Part shown: piece after piece, positions 21,477 to 32,892 of the stretch | Numbering within the stretch: the first letter of the stretch is position 1 | Layout: every line of letters begins with the position of its first letter | Origin: Neurospora crassa OR74A | Lineage: Eukaryota > Ascomycota > Sordariomycetes > Sordariales > Sordariaceae | Assembly: GCF_000182925.2 (NCBI RefSeq) | Contig: NC_026507.1 | Span: forward strand, 4,092,001 to 4,156,000 | DNA length: 64,000 nucleotides | Direction: 5' to 3' | The notes under the pieces: generated by a model | What the model was told of the DNA's origin: nothing | Databases searched by the model: none | Seen by the model: only the letters and a program-made list of their open reading frames with translations | Made by a program: the position numbers and the translations under genes

Positions 21477-22673
21477 GACAATTGTGCGTCGATAACGTCG
21501 CTTGTATCTGATCGCGTGAATGTGTGCGCATATGTTATGGCGGCGTTCGAAACGGATCAATAGACGGACAAGGCGGTTCCGGTTCCGACAGTCCTAAGGT
21601 TGCTGACGCTGAAAACGACAAGACGTGTCTTCGGTTGCCGGTGGCCTCGACACCGTTGGAGCCACGCAGAGTTCCGTCGGGTGTGAGTAACAAGGTGATA
21701 TGAAGAACCCCTGGAAGTCAGGAAGGGACAGGCAAGACTGTGTTCCGTTGCTTAGCAGCGCTCTTGGTTCAAATACTGGGTCCGCCATGGCTTCTTGACA
21801 CCGTGAATTCCCAATGGAAACATTATCTTCAGACCATGCTGTTAATGCACGCGGCCCACCGCCAACCGTAGAACCCCAAGCAAGGAAAGTGTTTTGGATA
21901 CATCATCCACATGGCCAACAAGGCTAAATCTGCCTGAGGCCTACGAGGCCCACGACGGTGATGGGGCCCTTGCTTCCACTGGCGTGGTAGGATTGGCAGC
22001 GTGTAGCCACAATGTTGGCCCAATGATGTGACCTGATCTTGCCCTCCAACGCCCTCTAATTGGTCCAAAGAGAGGCAAATGAAACGGTGATAGGCTGTCA
22101 ATTGTCGAGGTAAGGCGTAAAAGTAGATAAAGAATGGCATGCCTCCAATGCACGACCAGCCTGCCTCCATTCGACCCAGCTCAGCCCAGGTCTCTGAGCA
22201 ACCGAAACTGCTTCCTCGACTCGCGCGGTTGCGTAAGAACCGGGCAAAAGGGCCTCTAACATTTGCATAGACCTGTTTCAACCTCCATGGGGCTAAGAGT
22301 CTTGTTGTTTGTTGTCAATCACATTACGCAGGCTGCGGCAGCGCGTGGAGGCATGCTTTTGGCTCGTATTATCCGCGGCGGTGGGCCTCACCAACCTCAG
22401 ATCGCCATCGAATCTCGACGAAACCGGTCGCGCTTGCGCTGTGGGCCTCACGGTGATGCCTCTGGCACAATGAGCTGGGGATGAAGTACTCGATGGGTGG
22501 AATTGGCGCTGTCCATGGTATAAAAACTTCCGAAAAGCTCGCCTTCTTCAACATCGACGACGCACCTCGACCTAGTCCATATCATCAGCTCACCAGAATT
22601 CTTCAACTGTTTTCTGTTTGCGACCTCACTTACCCGATTTCTTTCCTATCCATTCTTCCCATCCATTGACAAG
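21477..22673. other. Divergent intergenic region (zinc-finger gene / deaminase gene)
   Basis: The 1.2 kb hold the two promoters. A TATA-like box lies at 22519-22526, about 150 bp upstream of the deaminase ATG. GTGGGCCTCAC occurs twice (near 22381 and 22441). No coding frame was recognised. Confidence 0.6.
22519..22526 (+). promoter_or_regulatory. TATA-like box of the deaminase gene
   Basis: TATAAAAA lies about 150 bp upstream of the start codon at 22674, a usual distance in filamentous fungi once a short leader is allowed for. Assigned by motif and position only. Confidence 0.45.
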
Positions 22674-24499
22674 ATGTCAACTGACGATCTCCCCTCCAAT
22701 CTTGTCCCGCTGGAGCGTGGTCTCAGCCTCCGGTTCTACGAAGCGGTTCTCTTGCTCTACAGCCTTAAGGAAGTCAAGTTCGACGCGAACAGCGTCAAGG
22801 AACCGGAAGCAGACCTCGAGTCAGTTACTGGCAGATCATCGAGGGACTCATTCCGATGCTTCGTCAACAAGCTCGGCCAGATCTGCGACAGCGAACTGAG
22901 AGGCAAAAGTGTGACGGCATTCGCTGTCCTCCAGCCTGGGGGGATTCAATATCGATTTGCATCCAACCAGCGGACCAACGAGGAGCTGCAAGATGTCAAG
23001 AAATACATCACCAACATCCTGGGAACACTGGGAAGCACTCCTGACGACCAATTGAACGGAGTGTTTGGGGCGGTTCTTGAAAGAGTCATATCCTTTAACC
23101 GGCCTGCCATCCAACAGCAGATCAAGAACTTGACCAAACAAGAAGGGATCAATCACTGCGTGAAAGTATGTGAAGAGGAAGATACCTTTGAAAGTAAGAG
23201 CACTCACGGGTATCATGGAGAGAATTTCACCGGCTAATAATGCGATGCCTATACAGGTCGGGAAGCTGCCCGTAGTATCAACTCGCTCGGAAAATTTGCC
23301 TGGTTGTCCGAACGAGAAGAAAGAGGTGGACCGAGTGGTCTAGAGATCTGTAAGTGATGACATCTTACATACTTCTGTCTCCCAGTCAACATACTAACAG
23401 GTTATCGACAGTTGTAACCGAAACGCGGGAGCTCCTGGAGACCATCAATCAATTGTACAACTCTTCTTTTCAAGTATTCGTCCGCGACAAGGCCCGGGCC
23501 GACAGAGATCCCAATTCAAAGACACCATGGAGCGAGCTGCGACACGCCTTTAGCCGTCTTCAATCCTACAACATTGCTGTCAGAACACTCGTTTCGATGC
23601 GGCGTCGGCGTCGGGAGCTGTTTGAAGACTTTGAGGTCGTACCTGTCCCATCCAGCGTTCGAACTGGCTGTCCAAACGTCCGTCGCACCCTTGATGGCAT
23701 CATCAAACGCTTTCCAGACAAGATGAAGATGGCTCAAGCATGCAATACCAATCTCCCGGAGGAGCAGCGGGGTGCGGTGGAAAACAAGATCAAGGCGTGC
23801 ACAAAGGGCAAATTCAGGCCGTATGTGCATGCTGAATTGGTGTTGCTGGACTCAATCCTCCGAGAGCAGCGCGAGGGCGAACCGTTGCGCTTCTTTGCCG
23901 AGGCGGATTATGATCGCTATATTGGCTGCAGCAAGCCCACTTGCCGCCTGTGCAAGTTGTATATCGATAACCATCCGAGCGGGGTCGAATTTCGCCATGG
24001 CCATTGTAACGTCTATCATGAGTGGCGCGCCCCGGACATCTACGACGAAGACGGCGTCAATGTTGCTGAAGCAAAGAAGATTCGACAGGATATCCATAAC
24101 AAGATGCTGGACACACTGCGGCAGACAATCAAGAGATGGATTACTGACAATGTGGCTGAGAGGAAGCTCCACGATTCCAACACGAACGCGACTAGCTACA
24201 TTGGAGGAGGGAGCTCTGCTTACAATGCGCACTTGTCAGCACAGGCGTCTCCCGATAGCATGGACAGCATGTCGACCATGGGCGCGGTGGATGACTCGGA
24301 TGATGTGGCGACCATGTTCGGAGGGCTGTCACTTGGCGGTGACAGTGGACAATCCTGGTCTACGACGTCGGTCAGCAGAAGCTCACAGGACACAACTCCG
24401 GTGCAAGAGAATAAGGCTGGTTCTCCTCGTGGATTGTCCATGGAGTCTTTGATTGACAAGAAAAAACGACGCCCTCTGATCATCGAGGTCGAAGAGTAG
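22674..24499 (+). CDS. OTT_1508-like deaminase (cytidine-deaminase-like fold)
   Basis: Three exons (22674-23193, 23257-23349, 23412-24499; introns 63 and 62 nt) encode 566 residues. The N-terminal ~300 residues are helical. The catalytic part lies near residues 355-430: VHAELVLLD gives the H-A-E zinc-ligand and proton-shuttle motif, and YIGCSKPTCRLC gives the C-x2-C zinc ligands. FRHGHCNVYHEW follows. This HAE...GCSKPxCxxC pattern is that of the OTT_1508-like deaminases, which are widespread in fungi and were linked by comparative work to bacterial toxin and nucleic-acid deaminases. The C-terminal ~130 residues are Ser/Asp-rich and disordered, ending KKKRRPLIIEVEE with a possible nuclear localisation signal. 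All predicted catalytic residues are present, so it looks active. The substrate is unknown. Two TAG codons in a row end the gene. Confidence 0.88.
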
Positions 24500-26327
24500 T
24501 AGGACATTGGATCGAGCGTGTGGTTGAAGCGTTGGAATGATTGAGTGGAGAGGCGGGGATGGAATATGGGCGTGAACTTCCGTGTGTGTTGAATGTCGAA
24601 TCGTGTCTGCCTGCTTGTTACCGTTGTTGTACTGTCATTACTATCCTGAAAATTCGTTGCTGCTTTGCGTTATTCGACCCAGGCCCAGATTGGCCGACAT
24701 TGTGACAAATGGGTTTTGCGATTGTGTGATTTTTGGAGTTGAAGTGACTTCCGGCAGAGCTTTCCGCAGGACACAGATTGAGTGTGTTGTTCTTCCATCT
24801 TTGAGAAAGCTCGATAGAGGTACACCAAACATCATCCGTCTGCTCCTTCCGTTCCCACACGTTGAAGGTGCCCAACCCACACCTACCTTTCACAGGTGCC
24901 TCAGCTATTGTGTCCATCTATCGCCGAGCTCGCCAACACGTCTTTCCATCCCATCCCGGGCGAATTCTTGAGTCAGTTAGTCATGTTGACGGGCCAGAGA
25001 TGAAATCTGATCAGCTGTTTCCTTGGATGGACCAGATGGGATACGACTGGAAAGGTCCCGCCTGGTAGCGATTTCCTTCCTTTTCGGCCTGGTCAACGAC
25101 GTGGAAGGACCTGAATCAACCTGAAACCTTCTCATCGTGAACCTTCCCCATCAGATTGGGGAATAACTGATGAGCGAGATCACCATGCAGCAGTCCTGCT
25201 CTTTCTTCATCAACCGGTTATTTCTTTCAAGTTGTACCACCGTACTCTTCACTTGAAGAAGGCTTGTCTCTCCCTGTACGCCCAATTTGACTTCCGATCG
25301 GATCAATCATCCTCTCGCTGATATTCCGGGAACGTTTCAAACGGGGTGTGAGTGCGAACAGCACCATACTAGTAGACTGGGCTTGTTCGGGCAATCGGGC
25401 CATTGAGGGAGAGCCGTTGTGCGCCAGAGGTGTTGGGATACCGGTTGCTGGGAATGCCGTGCCCCGCAAAGTCCATGGACGATGAAAGCTCTGAATTACA
25501 ACGGACATGGAAAAGTCGGTTGCTGTTTCCGTGACTTTGAAGAACCCGATGCGATCATGCCGTCACGGTGGCTGTGTTGTTGTCATCGCGGGCAGGAACA
25601 GTTGCGAATGTTAGGGACTTGGCGCGGGCGGGGTCGTGGACGTGGGCGCCTAGAGGTAGGTATCCACATGCATGGACAATTTAGGTTAGCGCACCATCCC
25701 GGCAGGCATCATATCGAGGTCGGGTACCTCCAGTCACGGCCGTTCAAGGGAACTCGACGATTTCCACTTCATTAGTTAGTTGCTTCTTTTCTTCCTTCGA
25801 TCTTTAGTCCGTTGCCTCCAAATCACATTGAGTTGGTTTTTTATATACAAGGTCAAACTAAGAGATTCTTTGATCTGTCGTTGCGCTGACGGCTGGGCAA
25901 AGTCCCGGCAGGATTCCCGGGCCCCGGCCGCCGTTGATGGATCGTGGGAGCAGCAAAGTGCCGGTGCAGGCCAAGTTTGCAAGCGGGATAAGCAGCTTAC
26001 TTCGCACCAGTGATACCTCCCTCCCGTCCGCACAAATCTCTGAAGCCCCCTTAATCGCCTCATCATAGTGTGCCTAGCGTGGTTGTGGCGTGAGGTGTTG
26101 GTCTTCTAGAGACTCTGAATCAGACGGCTCTGGCAACATGGCGCTTGATACAGCAGTCCATGACCGGTATTAATGCTTGGAATGATCTTCCCAAAGCGAC
26201 CACTAAAAGTGTGACTGGTCATAAAAGTGTTGGTCCTTGTAAGTTCTTCTACTTCTTTTCTTCCATCCGGCCTCGACTCTGGAGCTACTATTTCTTCGTT
26301 TTCGAGCCGATCTATTTTCTTCTCGCA
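24500..26327. other. Intergenic region, no gene recognised
   Basis: The 1.8 kb between two plus-strand genes contain two TAGAGGTA motifs (24815-24822; 25651-25658, where it continues into AGGTAGGTA). A CATAAAAG box near 26220 may be the TATA element of the GH32 gene. No coding frame was supported. Confidence 0.55.
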
Positions 26328-27020
26328 ATGTCGAGCTCTCCCTCTTCTACACCAAGGATCAAGAAGCCCTTGTTTCGCTTCTTTCTGCTCTTATCATTCT
26401 CCCTGCTGGTTACAATCGCTCCCCTTGTTGCCGGCCAGACGCGACCCAGCTACCATGTTACTCCTGCGACGAAATGGATGAATGACCCCCAACGCCCCTT
26501 CTTTCGGGAAGGCGAATGGCATCTCTATTACCTCTGGAATTCTGACTGGAACAAATCCGATCCCGGCTCGGGCGGAACAGAATGGTACCATGTCACCAGT
26601 AGTGACCTGGTGCAATGGACTGCTCGAGGTGTGGCAATCCGGAAGTACCAACCTAACCCTCCCGGGGGTGCCATCTTGGGTGACATCGAGACCGGCAGCT
26701 CCGTGATTGATACAGCCAACTCCGCCGGCTTTGGACCCAACGCTGTCGTCACTGTCCTCACGCAGATGCAAGACGGTGCCCTGGCATCGGGGCCCAAGGC
26801 AGTTTGGGACGCTGTACGGACTGCAACAAATCCAGCGGGTGGGAGCACAGTGAAACTGGCGATATATGTAGACCAAAGCTCGGTCGAGGCGTTTGTGAAC
26901 GATGAAGGGGTCACGTCCTTGTCGGGACTGATTTTCCCAAACCAAGGCGCAGAGGAAATTGAAGTTGTGTCAGGTGGCGGAAAGTTGACTTTGACTTCAT
27001 TCAGCTATGCTACTAGCTAG
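26328..27020 (+). CDS. Internally shortened GH32 (levanase/inulinase-type) protein
   Basis: A single open frame encodes 230 residues. After a signal anchor (RFFLLLSFSLLVTIAPLVAG) comes the GH32 start, TPATKWMNDPQRPFF, with the WMNDP nucleophile motif. GEWHLYYLWNSDW, GTEWYHVTSSDLVQWT and GDIETGSSVIDT follow. Near residue 150 the sequence passes straight from VVTVLTQMQDG to material typical of the C-terminal beta-sandwich: VKLAIYVDQSSVEAFVND, then LSGLIFPNQGAEEIEVVSGGG. Full-length relatives are about 500-600 residues. The missing middle would carry the RDP and EC motifs, including the acid/base Glu. The frame is nevertheless open. It is therefore either an in-frame deletion product without hydrolase activity or a gene whose central exons are truly lost. 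Catalysis is not expected. Confidence 0.75.
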   Translation: MSSSPSSTPRIKKPLFRFFLLLSFSLLVTIAPLVAGQTRPSYHVTPATKWMNDPQRPFFREGEWHLYYLWNSDWNKSDPGSGGTEWYHVTSSDLVQWTARGVAIRKYQPNPPGGAILGDIETGSSVIDTANSAGFGPNAVVTVLTQMQDGALASGPKAVWDAVRTATNPAGGSTVKLAIYVDQSSVEAFVNDEGVTSLSGLIFPNQGAEEIEVVSGGGKLTLTSFSYATS

Positions 27021-27797
27021 TACGCAAGCTAGAAGTAGTGTTGTGCAGGAAAAGCATCAAAAAATTGGTACAGCGGAATGATTGGAAATGCCAAGCATTG
27101 ACGATAACTTCATCTTTCCTATTTGGGCACTTGCACGCAAACCCCTTCCCAGATGCCCCAGATTACCAAATTACACTTGCCGGTCGTTTGCATCCTACGG
27201 CAGTCAAATAGCTTTACCGCGTGTACAATTAGGTAGGTACCGATCTGTCGCTTCGACTCATTTGTTTGCGAATAACAGGCGGGGAAAAATAGGTAGGCGA
27301 GACAACGAAACTTTCTCGCAGCGGACTCAACAGCTGCGACACATGGGCATGCGGCGACAATCGATCAAAGCGAGGCGCGGCATGAACCGGCTGTGGTTTT
27401 TTCCATCTCTAATTGGCAACTCAGACGGTCAAAGCCCGTCTGCTCTTTCCCTGACTTACAGACAATTGCTGAGGTGGCCGGTAGAGGTATCGGGACAACA
27501 GCGGTACTTGCCATTTCTGTACCTAACAGAAAGGAAAGAAATCATCCGTCATGGATGGAAATCATATGCCTACCTACCTCTAAATACCATCAATTATGTG
27601 AGCTTTCTTGTCCAGTCCCGTGTTAGGCAAGTAACCCCGCCGTCTCCGACCACAACACCGCGAAGCTGAAGCCACGGGGTCTCATTTACTTGGCTGGAGG
27701 AGGTATTTTCAACCAAAGGAATATCAATATTACCAAGTATCAGTCCTCTCAACATCATTACACTAATTCATTATTAGGTAATATCGCAACCATCAAA
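27021..27797. other. Intergenic region with a dispersed repeat copy
   Basis: It contains repeat copy 2 (27102-27141) and TAGAGGTA motifs at 27482-27489 and, on the other strand, 27575-27582. A 195-codon open frame spans the stretch, but it starts at a TTG and looks fortuitous. Confidence 0.55.
27102..27141 (+). repeat. Dispersed ~40-bp repeat, copy 2 (matches 14233-14272)
   Basis: This is the second copy of the block containing CTTCATCTTTCCTATTTGGG, in the same orientation on the plus strand. Similarity drops to weak levels beyond the 40 bp. Confidence 0.55.
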
Positions 27798-28451
27798 ATG
27801 CTCACCATCCAAGCACTCTTATTGATCCTCGGCTGGTTGGCAATCCACAACCTCCCGGGCGTTGCCGCTCTCCCTGGTCCCTCCAAAACCCGACATGTCG
27901 CCAGCACCATCCACATCGACACCAGCAGTCCGATTACCAATGGTCCCTATGATGTCTCAGACCATGTCCCCGATGGCCTCTGGATGCTCGAGCCCTTCCA
28001 CATCGAGCTCCCCAAAGACCGTGATGGCCAAAATGAAGGCGCATATCAGGGTCCTATCGCCGATGGTCCCAACTATTTTCCCCCCGACAACGCCGCTACT
28101 CCTCACGTTGAGGCCTGTCGAGCTAGCCCCGACAACGCTCGATGCTCCGACATCATGATCTATGACTGCTCTACTTCCGCCAATCTCTGCGTGGTTCTGG
28201 ATGATGATGATGATGCAACTCTTGAAAATGGAGGGGTTCATCAGCGTGCTGCTGCTACTGCTACTGCTGGCTGCGCCCGTCCTCGACCCCGACCGAGGCC
28301 ACAGACGACTCGAAATCCTCCGTTTCGAACTGTTACTTTGACCAACACCTTTACCATGACTGAGACCAACACTCTAATCAACACCCGGACCGCCACCTTG
28401 ACCGCCACTGCCACCTTGACCGCCACTGCTACTGCTATCATCCCTTCCTAA
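27798..28451 (+). CDS. Small secreted protein with Thr/Ala-rich tail, function unknown
   Basis: An intronless frame encodes 217 residues. MLTIQALLLILGWLAIHNLP and the next few residues form a signal peptide ending near GVAA. The middle is acidic and Pro/Asn-rich with four Cys in two close groups (VEACRASPDNARC, IYDCSTSANLC), then a DDDDD run. After a basic PRPRPRPRP linker the tail is a Thr-rich degenerate repeat (TVTLTNTFTMTETNTLINT, TATLTATATLTATATA), likely O-glycosylated. Size, secretion and paired cysteines are compatible with a secreted effector-like or wall-associated protein. No family was recognised, and there is no clear GPI signal. The start at 27798 is the only ATG that gives a signal peptide. 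Confidence 0.7.
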   Translation: MLTIQALLLILGWLAIHNLPGVAALPGPSKTRHVASTIHIDTSSPITNGPYDVSDHVPDGLWMLEPFHIELPKDRDGQNEGAYQGPIADGPNYFPPDNAATPHVEACRASPDNARCSDIMIYDCSTSANLCVVLDDDDDATLENGGVHQRAAATATAGCARPRPRPRPQTTRNPPFRTVTLTNTFTMTETNTLINTRTATLTATATLTATATAIIPS

Positions 28452-29080
28452 ACATTCATCTTCAATCTAGGTACCCGACCAGAATCCGCCCTACCTACCA
28501 AGTCCCCTTCTTGACCCTACTCCCCTCGCCGCCGTCTGTCTATCTGTTGTCCACTCGGGAAAGAAGGGTGCTGGACACGTGCGTGCTGGGAGAGTCTGTA
28601 TACGAGAAGGTGCAAAGTACCAGTGTGGGCTTGAATTGTACTAGGTACGCATTGCAGTGCAGTGTAGTGTATCAGTGGGGGCGGGATGCCAGGACTCAGG
28701 AGTGGGTGTTGGGAGTTATGGATGCTTGATCGGGCAGCTTTAGGAGGACGATTGGATGTTGGAGAAGAGAACTTGGGAAGCCATGATGCTGATGCGGCAA
28801 ACAATGGGACGAGACGAGGGAGATGGACACCGGGACTTCGTTGATAATCTGGAGTTGTGTGGAGATGGCTGCGCTGGTAATCCTAATGACGTTGGACGTT
28901 GAAAAGTTACTGTAGTACTGGTAATAAGCATTACATTATGACTATGTCTCATACCTCTATGCACATGGGATACTTCTCTATGTGGCAACCAGTGCCTGTT
29001 CATCACCACCGTCATCTCTTGAACCGACCTAGACATCATACCGCCAGGGCTTCAACGTCCAGTCGCCTTCCCATCCACGT
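28452..29080. other. Convergent intergenic region, no gene recognised
   Basis: About 630 bp separate the small secreted-protein gene from the amylase gene. One TAGAGGTA motif is present on the minus strand (28952-28959). Nothing else was recognised. Confidence 0.55.
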
Positions 29081-31107
29081 CTAATCAGATCCTGTCATGG
29101 CCAAGTACTCGGCCGCTGCCCCCCTCGCAGCAACCATCCAATCCTCTGGCTCTTCCTCCACTGCTGGGCCCCTCTGGTTCTCGTACACCTGCTCCTGATG
29201 CCTCTGGTTGAAACCATAAACATCGGTGTCCCTAGGTAGGTATCATCGCATTAGCATCGTCAACACGTCCGAGGAATTTTTGGTGTAACTTACAATTCAA
29301 ACGCATCAACCCCCTCCCGCCCTTCAGCATCTCTACTGACCCACACAGCCACGCTCCTCGCCGCAACAGGGAACACTCCCCACCCTGACTCATCAATCAT
29401 CACCTCGCCCGGACAAAACTTGAGCACATCCGTCCACACCTCACCCGCATGTTCCACGCCCACGTACATCCTCTTGCTAGCATGTTCCCACCAATTGGCC
29501 ATCACGCACGCCACGCCCGCCCCACCAGACTGACTATAATGCCCCGTTCTCGTAAATCCAACGCAATGCGGGTGATCCAGGTAATCGTACTGCGTCCCGT
29601 ACGCCCACAACCGTCTCGCTAGCATCAACTTTGGAAGTACTTGCCCGCCACACATTGGTGGCTTCCAGTGCTGGGGATCCGGTAGGGGCGTATCTCGAGG
29701 AGACGCGGCGTCTTCGGAGGCAGGGGTGTCATTGGAAGTGACGCCAAAGGAACCGTAGAGATCAGACCAAAACACGCAGGGCACACCGGCGTTGGCGCGA
29801 AGTAAGATGAGCGAATAGGCGAGGGGCATGAAGAAGGGCGCTATGGGCGTTTCGAGCGATTGGCCCTTTTGTGTGTCGTGGTTAACGACAAAGGAGACGG
29901 CGTTGTGCGGTTTCCAGATGCAGAGGGTGTCGTCGAATAAGGTGCGGAGGTCGGTGTCGCGGCTGCCGTACGTGATCCCGGGAGCACCACCACCACCACC
30001 GGTGGGAGAGGCTTGGAGGTGTTCGGAAGCTAAAGAGATGCGGGAGAAGTTGGAGACTAATTGCACGTCGAAGAGAGACAAGCGGTGGTGCATAAATTCG
30101 ATGTACCGCGCGAGAAACTCGGAATCTTCGCGCCAGTATTCGCCCACGATGAACCACGTCCCTGGGCTCCCAGGGGGTCCAGGAGCGACGTGGCGGTCGA
30201 TGTTGGCTAGAAATTCGCGGACAAAGGAGTAGGAGTAGTGTTTGATGGCGTCTAATCGCAATCCACCGAGTTGGGGCAGTTGGGATTTCAGCCACCATGT
30301 CCAGTGGAAAAGATCCCGCTTTACTTCGGGGTGCTGATGGTCGATATCCGCAAACATGAGGTAATCGTAGTTTCCGTTTTCTTCGTCTACGTCCTCGGCC
30401 CACTCTTTGCCTTCAAACTTCCAGATGGCGTTTTCCTTGCGCAGGTCGTCGTAGTCAATTCCCGTAAAGTGTCGCGCCGACCAGCGGAGTGGGGAGTACA
30501 TCCCCTGTCTTCCTGGGAAATCGTAGCCGGTCCAGGCTTCAATCTCTGTAGGCTTTCTGTCTAGCACCACCCGTCGGTCCTTGGGGTTCACGCGTCGGGC
30601 GAGGACGGGCTCCTTGAAGTCGGCGGCGGCTTTGTGGTTGAGCACGGCGTCGAAGAGCACCGAGACGCCGTATTGAGCTCCGACGGCCACCAACTGCTGG
30701 AGTTCCTCCTTTCCGCCCCATTTCGTCTTGCGAGAGCCTTTTTGCTCGAACTCGCCTAGGTCGTAGAGGTCGTAGATGTCATATCCGTTACCGGTCTTCC
30801 AGCTGGCCTTACAAGCGGGTGGAATCCAGATCTGGGTGATGCCGAGCTGGGCAAGCGTAGGGATGATCTTGGTCAGGCGTCGCCAGTGTTGGAAATCCGG
30901 AGGGCAGTACCACTCGAACCCCTGGACCATGGTGCGGTTGGGCGGACATGGTGCGTCTGGCGGGTAGGGGGTGTAAGTGCTGGGGAGAGAAGTAGCAGGT
31001 CGGCGATGACGGAGGGGCCGGAGTTGGGAGGATGTGCCGCCGTAGGGTGGTGGTGGCTCCAGGGTTGGGCTGGGATATTGGGGGACGAGACCGAGGAAGG
31101 CGCTCAT
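29081..31107 (-). CDS. Intracellular alpha-amylase, GH13 subfamily 5
   Basis: Two exons (31107-29294 and 29231-29081) encode 654 residues. After a Pro-rich, signal-less N-terminus comes MVQGFEWY, the usual start of GH13_5. All four conserved regions are visible: DAVLNHK (I), GLRLDAIKHY with the nucleophile Asp (II), FIVGEYW with the acid/base Glu (III), and FVVNHDTQ (IV). The lack of a signal peptide matches the intracellular fungal group (Aspergillus AmyD type, Histoplasma AMY1), which is tied to alpha-1,3-glucan wall synthesis rather than starch digestion. The role here is inferred. The last 62-nt intron matters: if it is retained, translation stops at a TAA inside its GTAAGT donor. If spliced, about 50 more residues follow, ending in MTGSD. 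Its acceptor lies in a TACCTACCTAG motif that is common in this window. Confidence 0.92.
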
Positions 31108-32892
31108 TTTGGCTGTCGGGGTTGTTGAGATGGTGAGATGGTTAGAGCGGCCGTAGCTGTGAGAGATGACGGAGATGGGATGAGATGTTTACATATAGAC
31201 ATTTTGACCTGGTGGATACACGAACGGTCATGCGGACGGGGTTTGACCGCTTCCATCTCCATGGTGGTGGTGGTGGTGAAGGCTGTGGCAGTGGTGGTGA
31301 GAAAGTGGAAATGGCGGTGCCGGGATGAGGTGAGACGATCGGAAATCTGGGGTTGTCGACAGAAATATGGGTTCTGTTTCGGGCGTTTGAAACCTTCGAA
31401 TGTCCTGTGATGGTGGTCCCTGTTGGAAGGATGTTCCTCCACGTTGTTTGATCCGTGGCTCGACTTGGTGATCCGGAGGACTGGTAATACTTGAACCTCT
31501 TCCTGACACCCACCCTTCTTTGCTGAAGTTCTGGCATTTTTCCTGATCATCCCCTTCCATCTGATCACCGTCCATCGTCATTCAAGATACCCAATATTCT
31601 GTCCATCGGGATCTCTGCCGAGCCTCGCACACCAGGGCATCTCCCAGTGGAAATCGAGCTTCGTATTGGCGGTCTCCACGCCCCCCTGTGCTGACCCCAT
31701 CTTGCACTGCAGAATGGGCCATCATTGGCTTCCCATCAGCAGCCAAACACTTCGCCGGGATGCTCGCTGCAACGGCCGCCCCACGGGTCCCTGATGATCG
31801 ACCACCTTCCGCGTGTTCCATGGACCAAGTTCGATGTTCTTCCAAGCCACCCACCCACACCGAAAGTCAGGATCGGCAAAAGATCATCGATTCTTCTGTT
31901 TCCAGGTCTGTGTTTTACGAGGTTTGAAGAACACTACGCAAGGCGTGCGACGGTGTCTGACGGGCCGACGGGTGCCATCGGTCGAGAGGGTCTAAAACAC
32001 TCCAGGCGGATGACGGTTGGGAGCCTCGTGGCTTCGCGGGGTACACTGAGGTACTAACGGTAGCGCATTGCGGGGGTCACAATGGTCGGGGACAGGAGAG
32101 GTGTCGAGGAGGAGTTGGCTGGCTGGATGGATGGATGGATGGGGAATTCAATTGCAACTGGAAGTGGATGGAATTCCTCGAGATTCCAACCCGCTCGCTG
32201 CCCTGGCGCGGATAAAGCGTCGCTTCCGGCCGGCAAATAGGTAGCGTGGAACGGACGGGAAGCCTGGGCGCTCGGGCTTCGGTCCCGTCGGGCGGTGCAT
32301 GCGCAGCGCTCTCAGTGGATGGTGTTAGCGCCATTGCATACCTACCTACAGTCGAGGTGTAGGTCGTTACGTCCGGATTGATTGTGATTTTCCAATCTAT
32401 TGACAATGACTGTCCGAACTCATTTGTCAGGCACAAGGGATAATTGAAGCATTACAGTTCCCATCGGACTGATAACGGACGGATGGTGGTGTATGCGAGG
32501 GAGGAAGGATCATCTTGCACACGCACTCAGTATCTGCTATCTCTACCATCACCAACATGACCGACACCACTAACACTTACCATACACTTTATCCCAGTTA
32601 AACCCTAACCCGACTTCTGATCAAGAGTGTCACCAGGCCGGACTAGGGAAGTAGAAGAGGGAACATGGGACCTAATAGGCATCACAAGCTAGAGGTATCA
32701 TCAACGAGAGATGAATTGAATATCATTGGTATCAAAGATATTGACTTTTGCCCGACCTTTCCTCCCAATGGAACGCCTTGAACGCCGCCGCTGTTATACG
32801 ACATGCCTGACCGAAAATTGCTGACCCCAACGCCAAACCCATACATGCCCATGTACATCATGACCAACCAACAACAATCAAAGTCGTTCCCC
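31108..32892. other. Intergenic region, no gene recognised
   Basis: This is the promoter side of the amylase gene. It holds a GGT-rich tract near 31260-31300, a short GGAT microsatellite (32124-32142) and a TAGAGGTA motif (32690-32697). No supported coding frame. Confidence 0.55.
32124..32142 (+). repeat. (GGAT)n microsatellite
   Basis: Nearly five tandem TGGA/GGAT units, perfect. Confidence 0.85.

Noticed and set aside
27082-27669. 195-codon plus-strand open frame
   Set aside because: Begins with TTG, has no good ATG, covers a repeat copy and two TAGAGGTA motifs, and shows no coding character.
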